A stretch of DNA of 64,000 bases from Mycobacterium decipiens (GCF_963853665.1 NZ_OY970459.1:558001-622000); one strand, 5' to 3'; shown: positions 1 through 8,806, counted from the first letter of the stretch. Numbers and translations are program-made. Notes: generated from the sequence alone by a model not told the origin.

Positions 1-132
1 CGGGCGGGCGCGGCGATCACGGTGTCTATCGCCCAGTTCGGCTCGACGCGCAGCATCAACGCCGGCGTCGCCGCCGGAATCGCGATGCATGCCTGGATCA
101 GCCAGCACGCGGACCTGGGCTGCGCCTGGTGA
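1..132 (+). CDS. TrmH/SpoU-family RNA 2'-O-methyltransferase, C-terminal end (partial)
   Basis: Only the last 43 codons are in the window, reading in frame from base 1 to the TGA at 130-132. The visible peptide contains SIAQFGSTRSINAGVAAGIA, which matches the C-terminal SAM-binding trefoil-knot motif of SPOUT/TrmH methyltransferases (the S-x-N-x-x-x-A-A-G-I pattern). The family transfers a methyl group from S-adenosylmethionine to a ribose 2'-OH in tRNA or rRNA. Position and orientation next to the dodecin gene match Rv0380c of M. tuberculosis. The 5' part lies outside the window, so the substrate cannot be judged. Confidence 0.8.
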   Translation, partial: RAGAAITVSIAQFGSTRSINAGVAAGIAMHAWISQHADLGCAW

Positions 133-140
133 AGCCGGGG

Positions 141-356
141 CTAGCGCGGTTGCGCCGGCCTCATCTTGAACGAGACCTCGAGTTTGATGCGGTAGGTGAT
201 CTTGCCCGCGGCGTCCACGGACATGTCCTGCTCGATGACTCGAGCGACCCGGATGTCGTCGACGCTTTCCCGCGCCCGCTGTACCGCCTCCGCGGCGGCC
301 TGCTCCCAGGACGTGGGGCTGGTCCCGATGATGTCGATCACCTTGTACACGCTCAT
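141..356 (-). CDS. secE2: Dodecin family flavin-binding protein (Rv0379 orthologue, historically SecE2)
   Basis: This 71-residue protein begins MSVYKVIDIIGTSPTSWEQA and has the SWExAAxxAVxxA helix and RVARVIEQDM strand typical of dodecins. These are small dodecameric proteins that store riboflavin, FMN or related flavins. The length equals the usual family size. The old name SecE2 is a misannotation, because there is no transmembrane helix as in true SecE. It converges with the methyltransferase gene and lies downstream of the LysR gene on the same strand. No good ribosome-binding site precedes the ATG, so it may be translated from a leaderless or coupled message. Confidence 0.88.
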   Translation of the reverse strand: MSVYKVIDIIGTSPTSWEQAAAEAVQRARESVDDIRVARVIEQDMSVDAAGKITYRIKLEVSFKMRPAQPR

Positions 357-377
357 GGGGGTAAAGCGTATAGCTAG

Positions 378-1343
378 CTAACTCCAGAGCGTGACGTGGA
401 CCTTCGGGCGGAACCTCGTCACTCCGACCCCGCTGCCCCGGATCATGGCCTGGATGCACCTCGGGGTGGTGATGAAGCGAACGAGCTCGGAGACGGCGGG
501 TTGGCGGGCCGACGGCGCGAGTGTCGCCGCGCACCACTCGCCGGCCTGATCCAACCCGGGGCCGGTCACGTGCACCAACCGTCCGGCGGCAAGATCCTTG
601 GCGACCGCGAAGCCGATGGTCAGCGTGGCACCGCCGACGCGCATGACCTCCTCCAGTGCCGCGGCGTCGCTCTGGAAGATTCGCTGTTGCGACTCCGGAA
701 TTGCCATGCCGCGCAACATGGTTGCGATCTCGCCGTCTACGCTGCCGGCCGACGGACCCAGCATCCACTGTTGGTGGCGCAACAGCGCGTGCGTCGGAAT
801 GCCCACGGCCATTGGGCTGTTCGGTGCGACGACGGTAATGATCTGATACTTCAGAAAGGGCCGCATGAAGATCGAGCCGTCGGAACCGGTCGCACTCTCA
901 CTTGCAGGGCCGATCGCGATGTCGACGGCGCGCGAGCAGATCAGTTCGTGGAACCGGCTAGTCGGATGCACGCTCAACTCGACGGAGAGGTCGTCGGCGC
1001 GAGACGAGAAGAGCTCGATCAGGCCCGGCGCGGCGTGTTCGGCGAAGGTGGATGACGCGGCGATGCGCAGCAACCGGCGTCCGTGCGCGGCCTCGGTGAC
1101 CTCGATTGCGGTTTGCTGCTGCAGGCCTAGGATTTCGACCGCGCGGCTGGCCAGCCGCAGCCCACCGGGCGTGAACGCCAGCCCGGCACCGGTCCTGGTG
1201 AACAACGGGTCGTCGAGCTCCTTGCGTAGCGCTGCGACATGCATCGACACGCCCGCGTCGGAAACACCCAGTTCTGCGGCGGCCGCCCGGACCGAACCCA
1301 AACGCACCACCGCCGAATAGGCCCGAAGTTGAGCCGGAGTCAT
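378..1343 (-). CDS. LysR-type transcriptional regulator of the CO dehydrogenase cluster (Rv0377/CutR-like)
   Basis: A 321-residue protein with an N-terminal winged helix-turn-helix (about residues 3-62, with the recognition-helix region SDAGVSMHVAALRKEL) and a C-terminal periplasmic-binding-protein-like effector domain (about 90-300). It is divergently placed from the cox/cut cluster, with only 35 bp between the two start codons, so the shared promoter must overlap one or both coding ends. In Mycobacterium sp. JC1 a LysR protein, CutR, in the same position controls CO dehydrogenase expression. By inference this gene does the same. The ligand is unknown. The ATG at 1341-1343 gives the same length as Rv0377. 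Confidence 0.88.
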   Translation of the reverse strand: MTPAQLRAYSAVVRLGSVRAAAAELGVSDAGVSMHVAALRKELDDPLFTRTGAGLAFTPGGLRLASRAVEILGLQQQTAIEVTEAAHGRRLLRIAASSTFAEHAAPGLIELFSSRADDLSVELSVHPTSRFHELICSRAVDIAIGPASESATGSDGSIFMRPFLKYQIITVVAPNSPMAVGIPTHALLRHQQWMLGPSAGSVDGEIATMLRGMAIPESQQRIFQSDAAALEEVMRVGGATLTIGFAVAKDLAAGRLVHVTGPGLDQAGEWCAATLAPSARQPAVSELVRFITTPRCIQAMIRGSGVGVTRFRPKVHVTLWS

Positions 1344-1378
1344 GTGTCTCAGCCTACGTCTGGGCCTAACTTGGAAGG

Positions 1379-2548
1379 GTGCGTGAAGTGCTTGCCGAGC
1401 TGATGTCTATCTGGCGTGTCGATGACACCGCAGGGGTTGCGACGGTTGTCCGAACGCTGCGGTCGGCTCCCCGGCCGCCAGGGGCGGCGATGGTGGTGGC
1501 CCCCGACGGCTCGGTGAGTGGGTCGGTGTCGGGTGGTTGCGTGGAGGGGGCGGTGTACGAGCTGGCGACCGAGGTGGCCCAAAGCGGGATACCGCGGCTG
1601 CAACGCTATGGCGTAAGCGACGACGATGCGTTCGCCGTGGGCCTAACCTGTGGCGGCATCATCGACATTTTCGTCGAGTCCATGTCGCGGGCCACGTTTC
1701 CCGAACTTGGCGAGGTCGCTGACGACATCGGCGCCCAGCGCCCGGTCGCGATCGCGACCGTCATCGCCCATCCGGACGAGCAGCGGGTCGGCCGCCGGCT
1801 CGTGGTCCGGCCCGACCCGAGCCGACCGGTGCGGGGATCGACCGGTTCGGCACGTGCCGACTCCGCCGTCGTCGACGACGCGCGGGGTTTGCTCGCGGTG
1901 GGCCGCAGCGAGATCCTCGAATATGGGCCCGATGGGCAGCGTCGCGGCGCGGGCATGGAGGTCTTCGTGTCCAGTTACGCGCCGCGCCCGCGGATGCTGG
2001 TGTTCGGTGCCATCGACTTCGCCGCCGCGCTGGCGCAGCAGGGCTCGTTCCTCGGCTACCGCGTCACCGTCTGCGACGCCCGCGCGGTGTTCGCCACGCC
2101 GGTACGGTTCCCGACGGCCGACGAGGTGGTCGTCGATTGGCCCAACCGCTACCTGGCCGCGCAGGCGGCGGCGGGTGCGGTCGACGAGCGCACGGTGATC
2201 TGCGTGCTCACCCACGATCCGAAGTTCGATGTCCCGGTCCTTGAGGTGGCGCTGCGCCTACCCCGGGTGGGATATGTGGGGGCGATGGGATCGCGCAAAA
2301 CGCATGATGACCGGATGGACCGGCTACGCGCGGCGGGCCTGACCGACGCCGAGCTGAACCGGTTGTCCAGTCCGATCGGCCTGGACCTCGGTGCCCGGAC
2401 CCCCGAGGAGACCGCGGTCTCGATCGCCGCCGACATCATCGCCCGGCGCTGGGGTGGTGGGGGACGCCCACTGGCCGACGTGGCCGGACGGATCCACCAT
2501 GACGCGCAGGTAGACGGCGAGTTCAGGGATCCCTTAACTCGATATTGA
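1379..2548 (+). CDS. XdhC/CoxI-family molybdenum hydroxylase maturation factor (Rv0376c orthologue)
   Basis: The 389-residue product has an XdhC/CoxI N-terminal domain (about 10-80, containing GSVSGGCVEGAVYELA) and a C-terminal Rossmann-like XdhC_C domain (about 200-350) ending in VGAMGSRKTHDDR and ARTPEETAVSIAADIIARR. XdhC-type proteins bind molybdopterin cofactor, and some help form the equatorial sulfido ligand, before insertion into hydroxylases. It is the first gene of the CO dehydrogenase operon. The start is uncertain: GTG 1379 has GGAAGG almost abutting it, GTG 1388 is better spaced, and ATG 1403 gives 381 residues, close to Rv0376c (380). Confidence 0.85.
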   Translation: MREVLAELMSIWRVDDTAGVATVVRTLRSAPRPPGAAMVVAPDGSVSGSVSGGCVEGAVYELATEVAQSGIPRLQRYGVSDDDAFAVGLTCGGIIDIFVESMSRATFPELGEVADDIGAQRPVAIATVIAHPDEQRVGRRLVVRPDPSRPVRGSTGSARADSAVVDDARGLLAVGRSEILEYGPDGQRRGAGMEVFVSSYAPRPRMLVFGAIDFAAALAQQGSFLGYRVTVCDARAVFATPVRFPTADEVVVDWPNRYLAAQAAAGAVDERTVICVLTHDPKFDVPVLEVALRLPRVGYVGAMGSRKTHDDRMDRLRAAGLTDAELNRLSSPIGLDLGARTPEETAVSIAADIIARRWGGGGRPLADVAGRIHHDAQVDGEFRDPLTRY

Positions 2549-2565
2549 CGCCCGTTTCGCGGGCG
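2549..2565 (+). promoter_or_regulatory. Intercistronic hairpin between the XdhC gene and coxM
   Basis: Immediately after the TGA of the XdhC-like gene the sequence forms a perfect 6-bp stem, CGCCCG (2549-2554) with CGGGCG (2560-2565), and a TTTCG loop. No T-run follows, so it is not a clear intrinsic terminator. It may set the ratio of factor to enzyme message or protect a 3' end. Function is inferred only. Confidence 0.35.
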
Positions 2566-2612
2566 ACCGACACTGGGATTTCCTTCCCTAGTGATCCTGG
2601 TGAGGTGGTCAC

Positions 2613-3515
2613 ATGCAAGTACCTGGGCCCTTCGAATACGAACGTGCCACCAGCGTCGACCACGCCATCGGACTCCTGGACCGGTTGGGTGAGGGGGCGC
2701 GGGTGGTCGCCGGCGGGCACAGCCTGCTGCCGATGATGAAACTGCGTATCGCCAACCCCGAGTACCTCGTCGACATCAACGACCTAGCGCCCGAACTTGG
2801 GTACATCGTGGTTGGCGGGGTCAACAATCCCAACCTGGTTCGGATGGGTGCGATGACCCGCCATCGCGAGATTCTCGAATCCGATGCGCTGGCAGCGGTG
2901 TGCCCGATCTTCCGCGATGCCGAGCGGGTGATTGCCGACCCGGTGGTCCGCAATCGCGGCACCCTCGGCGGTTCGCTATGCCAGGCGGATCCGGCCGAGG
3001 ACCTGTCGACCGTGTGCACGGTGCTGGATGCGGTATGCCTGGCGAAGGGGCCCTCCGGTGAACGTGAGATAGCGATGGACGCCTTCCTGGCCGGGCCGTA
3101 CGAGACCGCGCTTGCTCACAATGAGGTCCTGATTGAGGTCCGAATCCCGCTGCGGCACAACACCTCCAGCGCGTACGCCAAAGTAGAACGGCGGGTCGGT
3201 GACTGGGCGGTCACGGCTGCCGGTGCGGCGGTCACCCTCGATGGCAACACCATTGCCGCCGCGCGGGTGGGCCTGACCGCGGTGAATCCCGACCCGGCCG
3301 CGCTGGCTGAGCTGTCCGCCGCCCTGGTCGGCCAGCCCGCCACCGAGGAGGTTTTCGCCGAGGCGGGCCGCCGCGCCGGGCAAGCCTGCGATCCGGTGAC
3401 CGACGTCCGCGGCACCGTCGAGTACAAGAGGCACCTGGCCGCCGAACTGACCGTGCGCACGCTGCGCACCGCCGCCGAGCGCGTGCTCGGTGTCTCACAC
3501 GCCCCCCGGGCCTGA
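2613..3515 (+). CDS. coxM: Carbon monoxide dehydrogenase medium (FAD) subunit
   Basis: A 300-residue FAD-binding subunit of the aerobic molybdenum CO dehydrogenase. It carries the two FAD-binding signatures of the family, AGGHSLLPMMKLR near residue 33 and NRGTLGGSLCQADPAED near residue 115, followed by the CO_deh_flav C-terminal domain. The flavoprotein passes electrons from the iron-sulfur subunit to the respiratory chain. The ATG at 2613 is preceded by GAGGTGG. The order medium-small-large is the standard coxMSL (cutBCA) arrangement. Orthologue of Rv0375c. Confidence 0.95.
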   Translation: MQVPGPFEYERATSVDHAIGLLDRLGEGARVVAGGHSLLPMMKLRIANPEYLVDINDLAPELGYIVVGGVNNPNLVRMGAMTRHREILESDALAAVCPIFRDAERVIADPVVRNRGTLGGSLCQADPAEDLSTVCTVLDAVCLAKGPSGEREIAMDAFLAGPYETALAHNEVLIEVRIPLRHNTSSAYAKVERRVGDWAVTAAGAAVTLDGNTIAAARVGLTAVNPDPAALAELSAALVGQPATEEVFAEAGRRAGQACDPVTDVRGTVEYKRHLAAELTVRTLRTAAERVLGVSHAPRA

Positions 3516-3529
3516 GAAGGGAATTAACC

Positions 3530-4021
3530 ATGCAGGTGAACATGACCGTCAACGGTGAGCCGGTCACTGCCGACATCGAAGCCCGGATGCTGCTGGTCCA
3601 CTTCCTGCGGGATCAGCTGCGGCTCACCGGGACGCACTGGGGCTGCGACACCAGCAACTGCGGGACATGCGTGGTCGAGGTCGACGGCGTGCCGGTGAAG
3701 TCCTGCACGATGCTCGCGGTGATGGCATCCGGTCACAGCATCCGGACCGTAGAGGGACTAGCGGGTCCCGACGGCTCGCTCGACCCGGTGCAGGAAGGGT
3801 TCATGCGCTGCCACGGGCTGCAATGCGGCTTCTGCACGCCGGGAATGATGATCACGGCCCGCGCCCTGCTGGACCGCAACCCGGACCCCGACGAGGACAC
3901 CATCCGCGAGGCGATCTCCGGGCAGATCTGCCGGTGCACCGGCTACACCACGATCGTGCGCTCCATTCAATGGGCGGCGCGGAACTCACAGGAAGCTCAG
4001 GCAGAGGTGGCCAGCTCATGA
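3530..4021 (+). CDS. coxS: Carbon monoxide dehydrogenase small (2Fe-2S) subunit
   Basis: A 163-residue two-cluster ferredoxin-like subunit. The N-terminal plant-type 2Fe-2S cluster ligands are C39, C44, C47 and C59 (GCDTSNCGTC and SC). The C-terminal helical cluster ligands are C99, C102, C134 and C136 (CGFCTPG and CRCTGY). It relays electrons from the molybdenum site in CoxL to the FAD in CoxM. The gene starts 14 bp after coxM, and its TGA overlaps the coxL ATG as ATGA, indicating translational coupling. Orthologue of Rv0374c. Confidence 0.95.
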   Translation: MQVNMTVNGEPVTADIEARMLLVHFLRDQLRLTGTHWGCDTSNCGTCVVEVDGVPVKSCTMLAVMASGHSIRTVEGLAGPDGSLDPVQEGFMRCHGLQCGFCTPGMMITARALLDRNPDPDEDTIREAISGQICRCTGYTTIVRSIQWAARNSQEAQAEVASS

Positions 4022-6417
4022 CGACAATCGAGTCACGCCCTCCGTCACCGGAAGACACAGCCGACAACGCTCAGAAGCCGTGTGGGCATGGCCGCATGAT
4101 GCGCAAGGAGGATCCGCGATTCATCCGCGGCCGCGGCACCTACGTCGACGACGTCGCGCTGCCGGGCATGTTGCATCTGGCCATATTGCGTTCGCCGTAT
4201 GCGCACGCCCGCATCGTCAGCATCGATGTGACTGCCGCGCAGGCACATCCGAAAGTCAAGGCTGTGGTGACCGGCTCCGACCTGGCCGACAAGGGCCTGG
4301 CCTGGATGCCGACGCTGTCCAACGACGTGCAAGCCGTGCTGGCCACCGACAAGACACGCTTCCAAGGCCAGGAGGTGGCGTTCGTCGTTGCCGAAGACCG
4401 GTACTCGGCCCGGGACGCGCTGGAACTGATCGACGTGGAGTACGAACCGCTGGACCCCGTCGTGGATGTTCGCCGGGCGCTGGACCCGTCGACGCCGGTG
4501 ATTCGCACCGATCTTGAGGGAAAGACGGACAATCACATTTTCGACTGGGAAACCGGCGATGCGGCGGCGACCGACGCGGTGATCGCGACGGCCGACGTCG
4601 TTGTCAAGCAGGAGATCGTCTACCCCCGGGTGCACCCGGCGCCAATGGAAACCTGTGGCGCAGTGGCCGATCTGGATCCGGTCACCGGCAAGCTGACGCT
4701 GTGGACTACCTCGCAGGCGCCGCACGCCCACCGCACTCTGTACGCGTTGGTCGCCGGTCTGCCCGAACACAAGATCCGGGTGATCTCACCCGACATCGGC
4801 GGCGGATTCGGCAACAAGGTGCCGATCTATCCGGGTTACGTGTGCGCGATCGTCGGTTCGCTCCTATTGGGCAAGCCGGTCAAGTGGGTGGAGGACCGCA
4901 GCGAGAACCTGACGTCCACCGGCTTCGCCCGCGACTACATCATGGTCGGCGAGATCGCCGCCACCCAGGACGGCAAGATTCTGGCGATCCGTTCGAATGT
5001 GCTTGCCGACCATGGCGCATTCAACGCCCAGGCCGCGCCGGCGAAGTATCCAGCCGGGTTCTTCGGGGTGTTCACCGGCAGCTACGACATCGAGGCAGCC
5101 TACTGCCACATGACCGCGGTGTACACCAACAAGGCGCCCGGCGGGGTTGCCTACGCGTGTTCGTTCCGCATCACCGAAGCGGTCTACTTCGTCGAGCGAC
5201 TGGTGGATTGTCTGGCCTACCAGCTGAAGATGGATCCAGCCAAGCTACGCCTGCAAAATCTGTTGCGGCCCAAGCAGTTCCCTTACCAAAGCAAAACTGG
5301 CTGGGTGTATGACTCGGGTGACTACGAGACCACGATGCGCAAGGCGATGGGCATGATCGGCTACGACGCACTGCGCGCCGAGCAGATCGAGCGGCGAGCG
5401 CGTGGCGAGCTGATGGGCATCGGGATGTCGTTCTTCACCGAAGCTGTTGGTGCCGGCCCGCGTAAGGACATGGACATTCTCGGCCTCGGCATGGCCGACG
5501 GCTGTGAGCTGCGCGTGCACCCGACGGGCAAAGCCGTTGTGCGGCTTTCGGTCCAGACCCAGGGCCAGGGCCACGAGACGACGTTTGCCCAGATCGTCGC
5601 CGAGGAGCTGGGAATCCCGCCCGACGATATCGAGGTGGTGCACGGCGACACCGACCAGACGCCATTCGGGCTGGGTACCTACGGCAGCCGGTCCACGCCG
5701 GTCTCGGGCGGCGCGGCGGCACTGGTCGCCCGCAAGGTGCGCGACAAGGCGAAGATCATCGCGTCGGGCATGCTCGAGGTTTCGGTCGCCGACTTGGAAT
5801 GGGAGAAGGGCTCGTTCCACGTGAAGGGTGACCCGTCCGCGTCGGTGACGATCGCCGACATCGCGATGCGCGCGCACGGCGCCGGGGATCTGCCCGAGGG
5901 GATCGAGGGCGGACTGGACGCGGAGGTCTGCTACAACCCGGACAACCTGACCTACCCGTACGGCGCGTACTTCTGTGTGGTTGACGTGGATCCGGGCACC
6001 GCAGTGGTCAAGGTGCGCCGCTTTCTGGCCGTCGATGACTGCGGCACCCGGATCAACCCGATGATCATCGAGGGCCAGGTGCACGGCGGCATCGTCGACG
6101 GCATCGGCATGGCGCTGATGGAGATGATCGCCTTCGACGACGACGGCAACTGCCTGGGCGGCTCGCTGATGGATTATCTGATTCCGACCGCGCTCGAGGT
6201 GCCGCACCTGGAGACCGGGCATACCGTGACGCCGTCGCCGCATCACCCGATCGGCGCGAAGGGCGTTGGCGAGTCGGCCACCGTGGGATCGCCACCGGCG
6301 GTGGTGAACGCGGTGGTGGATGCGTTGGCGCCGTTCGGGGTTCGCCACGTCGATATGCCGCTAACACCGTCCCGGGTCTGGGAGGCCATGCAGGGCCGCG
6401 CCAGACCGCCGATCTAG
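4018..6417 (+). CDS. coxL: Aerobic carbon monoxide dehydrogenase large (Mo-Cu) subunit, form I
   Basis: A 799-residue catalytic subunit of the xanthine oxidase family, the same length as Rv0373c. The decisive motif is A378-Y-A-C-S-F-R384, the AYxCSFR active-site loop of form I (true CO-oxidising) enzymes. C381 would ligate the copper of the Mo-Cu centre. The C-terminal GAKGVGESA segment supplies the conserved glutamate (about E752) near molybdenum. The ATG at 4018 overlaps the coxS stop. An open frame reaches upstream to 3667 but only by reading through coxS, so that longer start is rejected. The complex oxidises CO to CO2 and feeds electrons to respiration, which supports survival on trace CO. 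Confidence 0.96.
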   Translation: MTTIESRPPSPEDTADNAQKPCGHGRMMRKEDPRFIRGRGTYVDDVALPGMLHLAILRSPYAHARIVSIDVTAAQAHPKVKAVVTGSDLADKGLAWMPTLSNDVQAVLATDKTRFQGQEVAFVVAEDRYSARDALELIDVEYEPLDPVVDVRRALDPSTPVIRTDLEGKTDNHIFDWETGDAAATDAVIATADVVVKQEIVYPRVHPAPMETCGAVADLDPVTGKLTLWTTSQAPHAHRTLYALVAGLPEHKIRVISPDIGGGFGNKVPIYPGYVCAIVGSLLLGKPVKWVEDRSENLTSTGFARDYIMVGEIAATQDGKILAIRSNVLADHGAFNAQAAPAKYPAGFFGVFTGSYDIEAAYCHMTAVYTNKAPGGVAYACSFRITEAVYFVERLVDCLAYQLKMDPAKLRLQNLLRPKQFPYQSKTGWVYDSGDYETTMRKAMGMIGYDALRAEQIERRARGELMGIGMSFFTEAVGAGPRKDMDILGLGMADGCELRVHPTGKAVVRLSVQTQGQGHETTFAQIVAEELGIPPDDIEVVHGDTDQTPFGLGTYGSRSTPVSGGAAALVARKVRDKAKIIASGMLEVSVADLEWEKGSFHVKGDPSASVTIADIAMRAHGAGDLPEGIEGGLDAEVCYNPDNLTYPYGAYFCVVDVDPGTAVVKVRRFLAVDDCGTRINPMIIEGQVHGGIVDGIGMALMEMIAFDDDGNCLGGSLMDYLIPTALEVPHLETGHTVTPSPHHPIGAKGVGESATVGSPPAVVNAVVDALAPFGVRHVDMPLTPSRVWEAMQGRARPPI

Positions 6418-6422
6418 TCCGC

Positions 6423-7328
6423 GTGGCGACGATGCGGGAGCCGATGTGGATTGGTGAGCGGGCGGCGCAGCTGGTGGCTGCGCGGACGCCGTTTGTCCGC
6501 GCGACGGTGGTGCGGGCCCAGCCGCCGGTCTCCGCGTATCCGGGCGACGAAGCAATCCTGTTGGCAGACGGCACAATCGAGGGATTCGTCGGTGGCCAGT
6601 GCGCGCTGAATTCCATCCGCAAAGCGGCACTGGGAGCGTTGCAGGCAGGTGAAAGCGTGCTGCTGCGAGTCCTTCCCGACGGAGACGTGCACTTCCCGGA
6701 GGCGCCCGGTGCCTGCGTGGTGGTCAACCCGTGCCTGTCCGGTGGCTCGATGGAGATCTTTCTGACGCCGCAGCTGCCGGCCCCGCTGATCCGGGTCTAT
6801 GGAGCCACCCCGATCGCCGGTGCGCTGGTCCGGGTGTGTGAAGTACTGGGGTATGAGGCGCGATTAGAAGTCCGAAGCGAAACCGATCTGGCCGACACCG
6901 CCGCCGTGGTGATCGCCAGCCACGGGGGGCCGGAAGCCGACATCATCCGCACCGCGTTGGACAACGGCGTCAACTACATCGGCTTGGTGGCCAGCAAGGT
7001 TCGCGGCGCGGCGATTCTGAACTCGCTGGAACTCTCCGAGGCCGAGCGGGCCTGCGTGTACACCCCGGTCGGATTGGCCATCGGCGCCAAGACACCCGCG
7101 GAGATCGCGGTGTCGATCGCCGCGGAACTCATCGCCACGCTGCGCAGCCGCGACCTGACCCGGCCCGCACGGGCGAGCGGTGGTTGCGCGGACGCGGTCG
7201 ACCCGGTGTGCGGCATGACGGTCACCGTTAGCCCCGCCACCGAGCACCTTCGGTCCGCGGGCGTGGACTACTGGTTCTGCGGCCCGGGATGCCGCACCGC
7301 GTTCGCGGGCAGAAAAAACGGGGCATGA
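6423..7328 (+). CDS. XdhC-family protein with C-terminal YHS metal-binding domain (Rv0372c-like)
   Basis: The 301-residue product has an XdhC N-terminal domain (GFVGGQCALNSIRKAAL near residue 56) and a Rossmann-like XdhC_C domain ending in GAKTPAEIAVSIAAELIATLR near 235. A linker leads to a C-terminal YHS-type segment (about 255-298) with DPVCGMTV and YWFCGPGCRTAF, three or four cysteines that could bind a metal. It lies in the cox operon just after coxL and is therefore probably a CO dehydrogenase maturation factor. A role of the YHS domain in copper or molybdenum handling is inference. GTG 6423 and ATG 6432 are both possible starts. Confidence 0.82.
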   Translation: MATMREPMWIGERAAQLVAARTPFVRATVVRAQPPVSAYPGDEAILLADGTIEGFVGGQCALNSIRKAALGALQAGESVLLRVLPDGDVHFPEAPGACVVVNPCLSGGSMEIFLTPQLPAPLIRVYGATPIAGALVRVCEVLGYEARLEVRSETDLADTAAVVIASHGGPEADIIRTALDNGVNYIGLVASKVRGAAILNSLELSEAERACVYTPVGLAIGAKTPAEIAVSIAAELIATLRSRDLTRPARASGGCADAVDPVCGMTVTVSPATEHLRSAGVDYWFCGPGCRTAFAGRKNGA

Positions 7329-7918
7329 CACCGCGATGGGTTGCCGGTGTCGTGCTGGCAGCCGGCGGCTCCAGCCGCCTGGGCGAGCCCAAACAGCTAC
7401 TTCCGTACCGGGGTACCACCCTGCTCGGGGCGACCCTCGCTGTCGCTCGCGGCGCCGGGTTCGACCAGCTGATCGTCACATTGGGCGGTGCCGCCCAGAC
7501 GGTGCGCGACGCGGTGGGGCTGGGTGGGGCCGACGTGGTCGTCGTCGAGGATTTCGGGACCGGGTGTTCGGCATCGCTGCGTGTGGCGTTGGAGCGGGTG
7601 CACCCGCGAGCCGCCGGGATCGTGCTGATGCTTGGTGATCAGCCCGGTGTCGACCCCGCGACGCTGCGCCGGATGGTCGCCGGCGCACCGGCCGAAGGGG
7701 TCATGGTGTGCCGCTACGCGGACGGCATCGGGCATCCATTCTGGTTCAGCGGCGATGTGTTTGGCGATCTTTCCCGACTACACGGCGACAAGGGTGTTTG
7801 GAAGCTCGTGGCGGCGGGTCGGCACCCGGTGCGCGAACTCGCGGTAGACGCTCCGGTGCCACTGGACGTGGACACTTGGGACGACTACCAACGGCTGCTG
7901 GAATCGGTGCCCTCGTGA
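7325..7918 (+). CDS. MocA/MobA-like molybdenum cofactor nucleotidyltransferase (Rv0371c orthologue)
   Basis: A 197-residue NTP_transf_3 protein with the nucleotide-binding signature LAAGGSSRLGEPKQLLPY at residues 10-27 and the LGDQPGV metal-binding motif near 107. The family attaches CMP (MocA) or GMP (MobA) to molybdopterin. CO dehydrogenase uses the cytosine dinucleotide form, so CTP:molybdopterin cytidylyltransferase activity is the likely role here. ATG 7325 overlaps the preceding stop (ATGA) and gives the same length as Rv0371c. An earlier in-frame start at 7289 would lie inside the upstream gene. Confidence 0.88.
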   Translation: MTPRWVAGVVLAAGGSSRLGEPKQLLPYRGTTLLGATLAVARGAGFDQLIVTLGGAAQTVRDAVGLGGADVVVVEDFGTGCSASLRVALERVHPRAAGIVLMLGDQPGVDPATLRRMVAGAPAEGVMVCRYADGIGHPFWFSGDVFGDLSRLHGDKGVWKLVAAGRHPVRELAVDAPVPLDVDTWDDYQRLLESVPS

Positions 7919-8793
7919 CCTTCACCGGCCCCGGCGATGTGATCCGGCTTTTCGACAAGCAGGACTACCTGTTGGATACCGGGACGGCGTCCGCGATCTA
8001 TCTGGCGGTGACGCTGGGCAGGCCGCTGTTGCTGGAAGGTGAGCCCGGTGTCGGCAAGACGACGGCGGCGAAAACCCTTGCAGTGGTGCTAGATACCACC
8101 CTGGTCCGACTGCAGTGCTACGAGGGGTTGACCGCGAACGAGGCACTCTACGACTGGAACTACCAGCGTCAGCTACTGTCGATCCGGCTGGCCGAAGCGC
8201 GCGGCAAGGGTATGTCTGAAATCTCTGAAGCGGACCTCTATACCGAGGACTATCTTGTGGACCGGCCCATCCTACGGTGTGTGCGGCATCGCGGGCCAAC
8301 CCCGCCGGTGCTGCTGATCGACGAAATCGACCGGGCCGACGACGAATTCGAGGCGCTGCTGCTGGAGTTCCTCGGCGAATCCACGGTCACCGTTCCCGAG
8401 CTGGGCACCTTCCTGGCCGAGCGCCCGCCGATCGCGGTGCTCACCTCGAACCGCAGCCGCGACCTGCACGATGCACTGCGGCGGCGCTGCTTGTACCACT
8501 GGATCGATTACCCGGACCCGGCCCGGGCGGCCGCGATTGTCCGCCGGACGGTGCCAGGGGCAACCGCGCCGTTGATCGAGCACGCTACTCAATTCGTCGG
8601 CAGCGCACGCGATCTCGATCTGGACAAGCCGCCCGGCGTGGCCGAAACCATCGACTGGGTCGCGGCTTTGGTGTCGCTTGGGGTCGCGGACTTGGTGGAT
8701 CCGTCTGCACTGGTCAGCCTCGGGGCACTGGCCAAGACACCCGACGACCGTACGCTACTTCGAGATGCGTTCATCGCTTACAGCCGCTCATGA
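7915..8793 (+). CDS. MoxR-family AAA+ ATPase, CoxD-like (Rv0370c orthologue)
   Basis: A 292-residue AAA+ protein. Walker A is GEPGVGKTTAAK at about residues 43-54 and Walker B is VLLIDEID near 131, followed by an arginine-finger region. In Oligotropha carboxidovorans CoxD, a MoxR-type ATPase, is needed to build the Cu-S-Mo centre together with the VWA protein CoxE. Both partners are present here. The GTG at 7915 overlaps the previous TGA (GTGA). Confidence 0.9.
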   Translation: MTFTGPGDVIRLFDKQDYLLDTGTASAIYLAVTLGRPLLLEGEPGVGKTTAAKTLAVVLDTTLVRLQCYEGLTANEALYDWNYQRQLLSIRLAEARGKGMSEISEADLYTEDYLVDRPILRCVRHRGPTPPVLLIDEIDRADDEFEALLLEFLGESTVTVPELGTFLAERPPIAVLTSNRSRDLHDALRRRCLYHWIDYPDPARAAAIVRRTVPGATAPLIEHATQFVGSARDLDLDKPPGVAETIDWVAALVSLGVADLVDPSALVSLGALAKTPDDRTLLRDAFIAYSRS

Positions 8794-8806
8794 GAGGACG
8801 CAAAGG

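Noticed and set aside
30..377. Plus-strand small ORFs overlapping the dodecin gene
   Set aside because: Antisense to a clear dodecin and without ribosome-binding sites or homology.
3667..4017. Upstream extension of coxL to 3667
   Set aside because: It reads through coxS in another frame. The ATGA overlap at 4018 and family length support the shorter start.
5245..6348. Long minus-strand open frame (367 codons) opposite coxL
   Set aside because: It is antisense to a well-supported gene and rich in His and Arg as expected from a GC-skewed shadow frame. It has no recognisable domain or ribosome-binding site.
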